Below, one piece after another: positions 6,370 through 9,855 of a stretch of 9,855 nt of DNA; position 1 is the stretch's first letter; each line of letters opens with the position of its first letter. A model generated the notes under the pieces. It was not told where the DNA came from. It saw only the letters and a list, made by a program, of their open reading frames with translations, and ran no database searches. Both the position numbers and the translations under genes were made by a program. Source of the DNA: an uncultured Gemmataceae bacterium (GTDB lineage: Bacteria > Planctomycetota > Planctomycetia > Gemmatales > Gemmataceae); assembly GCA_937922175.1 (NCBI GenBank), contig CAKZUU010000157.1, positions 1-9,855 on the forward strand. The letters run 5' to 3'.

Positions 6370-7653
6370 TCAGCGCCAACCGAAACAAGAAAGCAGACGG
6401 CGGTAAAAGTTTCTGCCGCCGGTGTGCGGTGTCGGAGCCTTTCGCCGCGTGAAGCAGGGCAGAAACTCGGGAAACTGCTCTAAGGGACGGAACGGATGCT
6501 GAGGGCGACGGGCGGCGAACACGGGGCCCTGGAAGCGGCCATTGCGGATGGCTCGAACCAATTGAGCCGTCGTCGCTTTGCGAAGCCGCCACCAGCCGTC
6601 GTTGTCTTCAAAGCGAACAATCCACAAGTCGGCCGCCCGACTCCGCCGCAACTTGGACGACCGCAACCGCAGATCGGGCCGCGTCGGATGATTCGCGGTC
6701 ATCGGACGCTGGGGTGAGACCGGCTGCACCGCCTGTCCCAAATCCGCATACAGAGGCAATTCCATGCTGCGCGTCGACCGCTCCAGCGCCCAGGCCAGCT
6801 CTTCGGCCGACGACCATCGCTTCAGCGGATCTCGCGCCAGCATTCGTTGCAAGATGAGTTCCAGTTTGGCGGGAACGTCTCGATTCAACAAGCTCGCTGG
6901 GGTGAAGTGACCCGCTTGTTTCATCCGCATGACTTCTTCGTGATCGTTGCCGGGAAACGGAACACGACCCGTCAGCAAGTGGTAGAGCGTGGCGCCCAAC
7001 GCGAAGATGTCGCTACGAGCATCGACAAAATGAGCGTTCAGCCCCTGTTCCCAGGGCATGTAATAACTGGTTCCCAGGGTGTGATGCGTCAGGGTTAACG
7101 CCGTCTCCTGGGGATCAGCCAAATAAGCCAGCCCCAGGTCGATCAACTTGGCTGCTCCACAGGGCGAGAGGACGATATTGTCCGGCTTGACATCGCGGTG
7201 GATACATCCTTGCTGGTGCAAATAGCTCAAGGCGCGAGCGATACAGATGCCAACGTGAACGACGTCGTTGACGCTCAGACGGCCTTGACGTTCGAGCCAT
7301 TGGGCCGCATTTGGTCCGTCAATATACTCCAGGACCAAATAACGACGTTTGGAGTTTGGATCGCGCCCGGATGCCAAAGCGCGCACCAAATTCGGATGCT
7401 GGAACTTCAAGGTTAAACGAGTTTCCCGCTCAAAACGCAAAAGTTGGACCTGGTCCTCCGCGAGTCGAGCCGACATGATCTTCAGCGCCACCGGCTGCCC
7501 TCGCTGCCGGTCATAAGCCAAATAGACCTGGCTCATGCCACCCGATGCCAATTGCCGCAACAGTTGGTAGCGTCCGAGAACGGAATCGGCCCCTCGACCG
7601 CTTGCCACCGCGGCCGGCGGGTGCTTCGTCGGCAAAGGTCGTCCGCTCATCAT
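6370..7653 (-). CDS. Serine/threonine protein kinase with C-terminal extension
   Basis: This is a Hanks-type kinase of about 427 residues, from the tandem ATG codons at 7653/7650 with AGGGA about 8-12 nt upstream; an in-frame TTG at 7680 would add nine residues. The kinase domain (about residues 28-295) has all main motifs: glycine loop LASGGMSQVYLAYD, the ATP-binding Lys58 in VALKIM, CIHRDVKPDN (His152, Asp154), LIDLGLA (Asp172, DLG for DFG), and SDIFALGATLYHLLTGRVPF. The APE position reads YYMPWEQ, with Trp where SPEQ has Glu's neighbour Pro. A basic linker follows, and residues 344-398 (LWIVRFEDNDGWWRLRK, LVRAIRNGRF, PLEQFPEF) look like a small GYF_2-like domain of the type seen in planctomycete kinases. 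There is no membrane segment, so it is soluble. Its start lies 30 nt behind the stop of the NrdD-like gene, so both probably share a transcript. Confidence 0.92.
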   Translation of the reverse strand: MMSGRPLPTKHPPAAVASGRGADSVLGRYQLLRQLASGGMSQVYLAYDRQRGQPVALKIMSARLAEDQVQLLRFERETRLTLKFQHPNLVRALASGRDPNSKRRYLVLEYIDGPNAAQWLERQGRLSVNDVVHVGICIARALSYLHQQGCIHRDVKPDNIVLSPCGAAKLIDLGLAYLADPQETALTLTHHTLGTSYYMPWEQGLNAHFVDARSDIFALGATLYHLLTGRVPFPGNDHEEVMRMKQAGHFTPASLLNRDVPAKLELILQRMLARDPLKRWSSAEELAWALERSTRSMELPLYADLGQAVQPVSPQRPMTANHPTRPDLRLRSSKLRRSRAADLWIVRFEDNDGWWRLRKATTAQLVRAIRNGRFQGPVFAARRPQHPFRPLEQFPEFLPCFTRRKAPTPHTGGRNFYRRLLSCFGWR

Positions 7654-7683
7654 CGATCGGGTCCCTGGGCCGAAGACCAAACG

Positions 7684-9273
7684 TTAGCCTGCCCAAAGTG
7701 TATCGCCCGGCTCCGAAGAACTCAATCCACGGGCGACGAAATTCCCCGGATCTGCCCGACACAAAAGACACATTCGCCGAACGTCGTGCCTTGCCGCTTT
7801 TTGCAAGAACTCGCGAAATGCCCTCACGGTCGAGATTCCCTCGGGCGAAATCCAAATCGCGGCGGTCCCCGTTTGGGCCGATCGATGAACCGGCTCAACA
7901 AATCGGAACTGTTCCAGAACTCCCGCTGTCGCATCCCAGCCGGTCAGACCGCGAACCGCAAAAGGAGACATCGATTCAGACCAGCATCTTCCCGGTGCGC
8001 AGAATTCGGCCCCCGGCATGCTATCGACCAAACCCCAGGGAGGTCCGCTCGACGCCTTCTCCAACGCCTCGCGCATCGTCGTGATGATCTGAGCGGCCAA
8101 TTCTCCCGAATCTGCCCCACCGGTCTGTTCGGCGAGACGGATGGCCGCCGATTCCAGGCCGATCGGGACCACCACGAAACTGGAACGCTCCAAGAGAAAT
8201 CCGCGAGATAGTTCGGCCGGTCCCTCCGCCCGAAGGCATTGGTAGCGATGGCGAGCCGCACTGCGCGCCAGGCGCGTCAGGGTCGCCAATTTCCCGAGGT
8301 ACGACGGCAAACTCGATGGAGCCAGTTGTTCGACCAGGCGATCAAGACGGCAACCGATGAACAGCAGCACCGAGTGGTGAAATGGAGACAACCCCGGACT
8401 GTGAGAAATCGTCTCCGCGACACGATCGAAGGTCCAAACAATCGGAGTGCCCTCCATGACGGCGCGATAGAGTTCCTCGGGACAATCGTCAGCGAGAACT
8501 TTCAGCCGCTCGGCCAAAGGGACGTGCCAATATACTCGCGCTAACGCTTGCCGACACAACGATCGTGCCAGGGCCACGGCGACGGCGCGACGGCGCGATT
8601 CGTCGATCGGATCGGCGAAACGGGCGAATAGAGGTCCGAAATGGTGAGCCGGGGCGTCCACCGCGGGGTGACGGCGGTTCAGGTGAAGCGACACTACCAC
8701 ATCATGCCGCGATGCGCACTCGATTAACAGTCGCGACCAGGTCGCGGCCAACTCGCCGATCTCTTCCACTCGCCGCGCCAGAAATCCATCGAGATCATGA
8801 AAAGACAGGGCAGAGGCGAAACGGGCAGCGTTTGCGATTTGTTCCGGGATGCCCCCATCGTCACGTTGCGGATCAAATGTCGCGTCCACGACGACATCAG
8901 CCAGTCTCCGCTCGTCGGTCGATTCGACATCAAGCAACCCCCCCCGGATCAGCGAATCGACATCGCGGGGCCAGCCTGCCGACACAGCCGGTAGAGCGAC
9001 GGGCTGCATCTGGGCATACGCGAGAGCTACAGCAGGGTGACCGAACTCCCGGACCAACGTGACGACTTGATCGTGCAGGTCGGATTCGCTGATCGGCTCG
9101 GGATCGTCGAGCAACCAATCGACGATACGGTCCGCCAATTCCCGGGCTAAAAAGGCGTTGGGTTGACCGACCTTCTCGGAGGCGAGAAAAAGCCGTTGCG
9201 AGATCGGATCGGCACTGAGAGGTCGAAGCTGGCCATCGACCCCGCGTAGCCATCGCCCAGGTTTCTCGATCAT
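7684..9273 (-). CDS. ATP-cone protein resembling a degenerate anaerobic ribonucleotide reductase (NrdD-like)
   Basis: The 529-residue product starts at the ATG ending at 9273 (GGAG about 9-12 nt upstream); a TTG at 9312 is an alternative. Residues 5-88 fit the ATP-cone: WLRGVDGQLRPLSADPISQRL, then ARELADRIVDWLL, then SDLHDQVVTLVREFGHPAVA. The rest carries NrdD-like landmarks in the right order: FHDLDG (158-163, like HIHDLD), a strand and helix pattern LLFIGCRLDRLVEQL with YLGKLATLTRLARSAARHRY (about 302-344), ERSSFVVVPIGLESAAIRLA (about 362-381), SGELAAQIITTMREALEKA, a proline-glutamate turn MPGAEF, the stretch RSAQTGTAAIWISPEG (about 465-478) and Cys502/Cys505 in MCLLC. It stops shortly after, so the RVxGY glycyl-radical motif is missing and reductase activity is unlikely. 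The likeness is read by eye; the protein could be an unrelated ATP-cone protein. Confidence 0.6.
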   Translation of the reverse strand: MIEKPGRWLRGVDGQLRPLSADPISQRLFLASEKVGQPNAFLARELADRIVDWLLDDPEPISESDLHDQVVTLVREFGHPAVALAYAQMQPVALPAVSAGWPRDVDSLIRGGLLDVESTDERRLADVVVDATFDPQRDDGGIPEQIANAARFASALSFHDLDGFLARRVEEIGELAATWSRLLIECASRHDVVVSLHLNRRHPAVDAPAHHFGPLFARFADPIDESRRRAVAVALARSLCRQALARVYWHVPLAERLKVLADDCPEELYRAVMEGTPIVWTFDRVAETISHSPGLSPFHHSVLLFIGCRLDRLVEQLAPSSLPSYLGKLATLTRLARSAARHRYQCLRAEGPAELSRGFLLERSSFVVVPIGLESAAIRLAEQTGGADSGELAAQIITTMREALEKASSGPPWGLVDSMPGAEFCAPGRCWSESMSPFAVRGLTGWDATAGVLEQFRFVEPVHRSAQTGTAAIWISPEGISTVRAFREFLQKAARHDVRRMCLLCRADPGNFVARGLSSSEPGDTLWAG

Positions 9274-9367
9274 GTCGTGCGCTCCGCCGGCGCGGACATG
9301 ATAAGGAGCCAAGGCGGTAACGTCTGGATCACGCCTCGAGGGCGGGGATTTCCCGGGGGGGAGAAGG

Positions 9368-9395
9368 TGGTTTCAGAAAGCAAGATTCATACAAT
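9368..9395 (+). promoter_or_regulatory. Possible sigma-70-like promoter of gyrA
   Basis: TACAAT at 9390-9395 is a good -10 match. TGGTTT at 9368-9373, 16 bp upstream, is only a poor -35 match. The position, about 77 bp before the gyrA start codon, would give a leader of roughly 70 nt. Confidence 0.35.
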
Positions 9396-9425
9396 GAGGG
9401 GATGGATTCGTTTAACCTGAGCTGA

Positions 9426-9439
9426 CGCAAATCTTTGCG
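9426..9439. repeat. 14-bp inverted repeat in the gyrA leader
   Basis: CGCAAA and TTTGCG are perfect inverted copies around TC. The site lies between the proposed promoter and the gyrA ribosome binding site, so it could be a repressor site or a small leader stem. No known consensus is recognised. Confidence 0.4.
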
Positions 9440-9471
9440 CTGATTCGATTTGTTGTCCGAGGGAATTGGCG

Positions 9472-9855
9472 TTGTCTGACGAGATTCCTCCACCGAGCAC
9501 TTCGACGGAACCGACGAGCAACGGCGACCGCTACGAGCCGATCAACATCACGGACGAACTCCGCGACAGCTATCTGACCTATGCGATGAGCGTGATCGTC
9601 AGTCGAGCGTTGCCCGACGTTCGGGATGGACTGAAACCGTCCCAACGTCGAATTCTGCTGGCGATGCACGATTTGGGGTTAAACCCTAATGCGGCGACGA
9701 GTAAGTGTGCGGGGATCGTCGGCGAGACGATGAAGCGTTACCACCCGCACGGCGACAACTCCATTTATCCGACGCTGGTGCGGATGGCCCAGGATTGGGC
9801 GATGCGCGCCCCCTTGATCCAGCCGCAGGGGAATTTCGGCTCCATCGCCGGTCTT
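9472..9855 (+). CDS. gyrA: DNA gyrase subunit A, N-terminal part (3' truncated by window)
   Basis: Gyrase A is the DNA-cutting subunit that, with GyrB, puts negative supercoils into DNA. The 128 residues in view run off the right edge. After a divergent polar leader of about 23 residues come the family motifs: ITDELRDSYLTYAMSVIVSRALPDVRDGLKP, then QRRILLAMHDLGL, then AGIVGETMKRYHPHGD and NFGSIAGL; the catalytic Tyr would lie just past the window. In the quinolone-binding helix HPHGDNSIYPTLVRM, Asn96 and Pro100 stand at the positions of E. coli Ser83 and Asp87. The TTG start at 9472 is supported by GAGGGA about 9 nt upstream; the in-frame TTG at 9466 is too near that site, and no ATG or GTG precedes the conserved region. 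ParC is possible, since the two cannot be split on this stretch. Confidence 0.9.
   Translation, partial: MSDEIPPPSTSTEPTSNGDRYEPINITDELRDSYLTYAMSVIVSRALPDVRDGLKPSQRRILLAMHDLGLNPNAATSKCAGIVGETMKRYHPHGDNSIYPTLVRMAQDWAMRAPLIQPQGNFGSIAGL

Larger units (their letters stand above)
9274..9471. other. Divergent intergenic region, NrdD-like gene and gyrA
   Basis: The 198 bp between two divergent starts must hold promoters for both. Seen in it are a G-rich stretch with the imperfect palindrome CGGGGATTTCCCG (9343-9355), a TACAAT box (9390-9395) and a 14-bp inverted repeat (9426-9439), the last two described separately. Confidence 0.5.

Noticed and set aside
7444..8211. Open frame on the plus strand, 255 codons
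   Set aside because: It spans the antisense of the kinase start and the end of the NrdD-like gene, with low-complexity composition and no ribosome binding site.
2312..9273. One single operon for the whole minus-strand run
   Set aside because: The tRNA gene and the 131 bp gap at 6239-6369 break the run, so at least two transcription units are more likely.
1..9855. CRISPR array, insertion sequence, or integrated element borders at the tRNA
   Set aside because: No regularly spaced repeats, transposase, integrase or duplicate of the tRNA 3' end were seen in the window.

Overview
The window is GC-rich and tightly packed: ten protein-coding genes (two cut by the window edges), one further small membrane-protein gene, and one tRNA. 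It looks chromosomal. The best guess for the host is a planctomycete of the Gemmatales/Isosphaerales type. This is inference from content: a Ser/Thr kinase with an unusual activation-segment motif and a C-terminal extension, several short exported or anchored proteins of unknown role, cysteine-less thioredoxin-fold proteins, and weak Shine-Dalgarno use with TTG starts. No mobile element, CRISPR array, rRNA or prophage structural gene was seen.

Layout. Plus strand, 1-2252: the 3' end of a PfkB-family sugar kinase, then a compact three-gene run encoding a secreted papain/C39-like cysteine peptidase (603-1256), an exported thioredoxin-fold-like protein with a C-terminal membrane anchor (1282-2046), and a 69-residue membrane protein (2043-2252, ATGA overlap). 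Minus strand, read from 9273 down to 2312: a protein of 529 residues that looks like a degenerate anaerobic ribonucleotide reductase (ATP-cone plus NrdD-like landmarks, no glycyl-radical tail), a Ser/Thr protein kinase 30 nt downstream, tRNA-Arg(CCG), an exported cysteine-less thioredoxin-fold protein, a class I mannose-6-phosphate isomerase, pxpA and pxpC of the 5-oxoprolinase system (ATGA overlap, no pxpB in view), and a small membrane-anchored Pro/Glu-rich protein. At the right edge, diverging from the NrdD-like gene, is the start of gyrA (TTG start, 9472 onward).

How the genes may work together. pxpA and pxpC are translationally coupled and act together in ATP-dependent opening of 5-oxoproline to glutamate; manA sits 33 nt upstream and may share a transcript, without an obvious metabolic link. 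The NrdD-like gene and the kinase are probably one operon, which invites the idea of a nucleotide-sensing pseudoenzyme working with a kinase. The three-gene exported module at 603-2252 is the other candidate for an undescribed system. Both proposals are inference from sequence reading alone.
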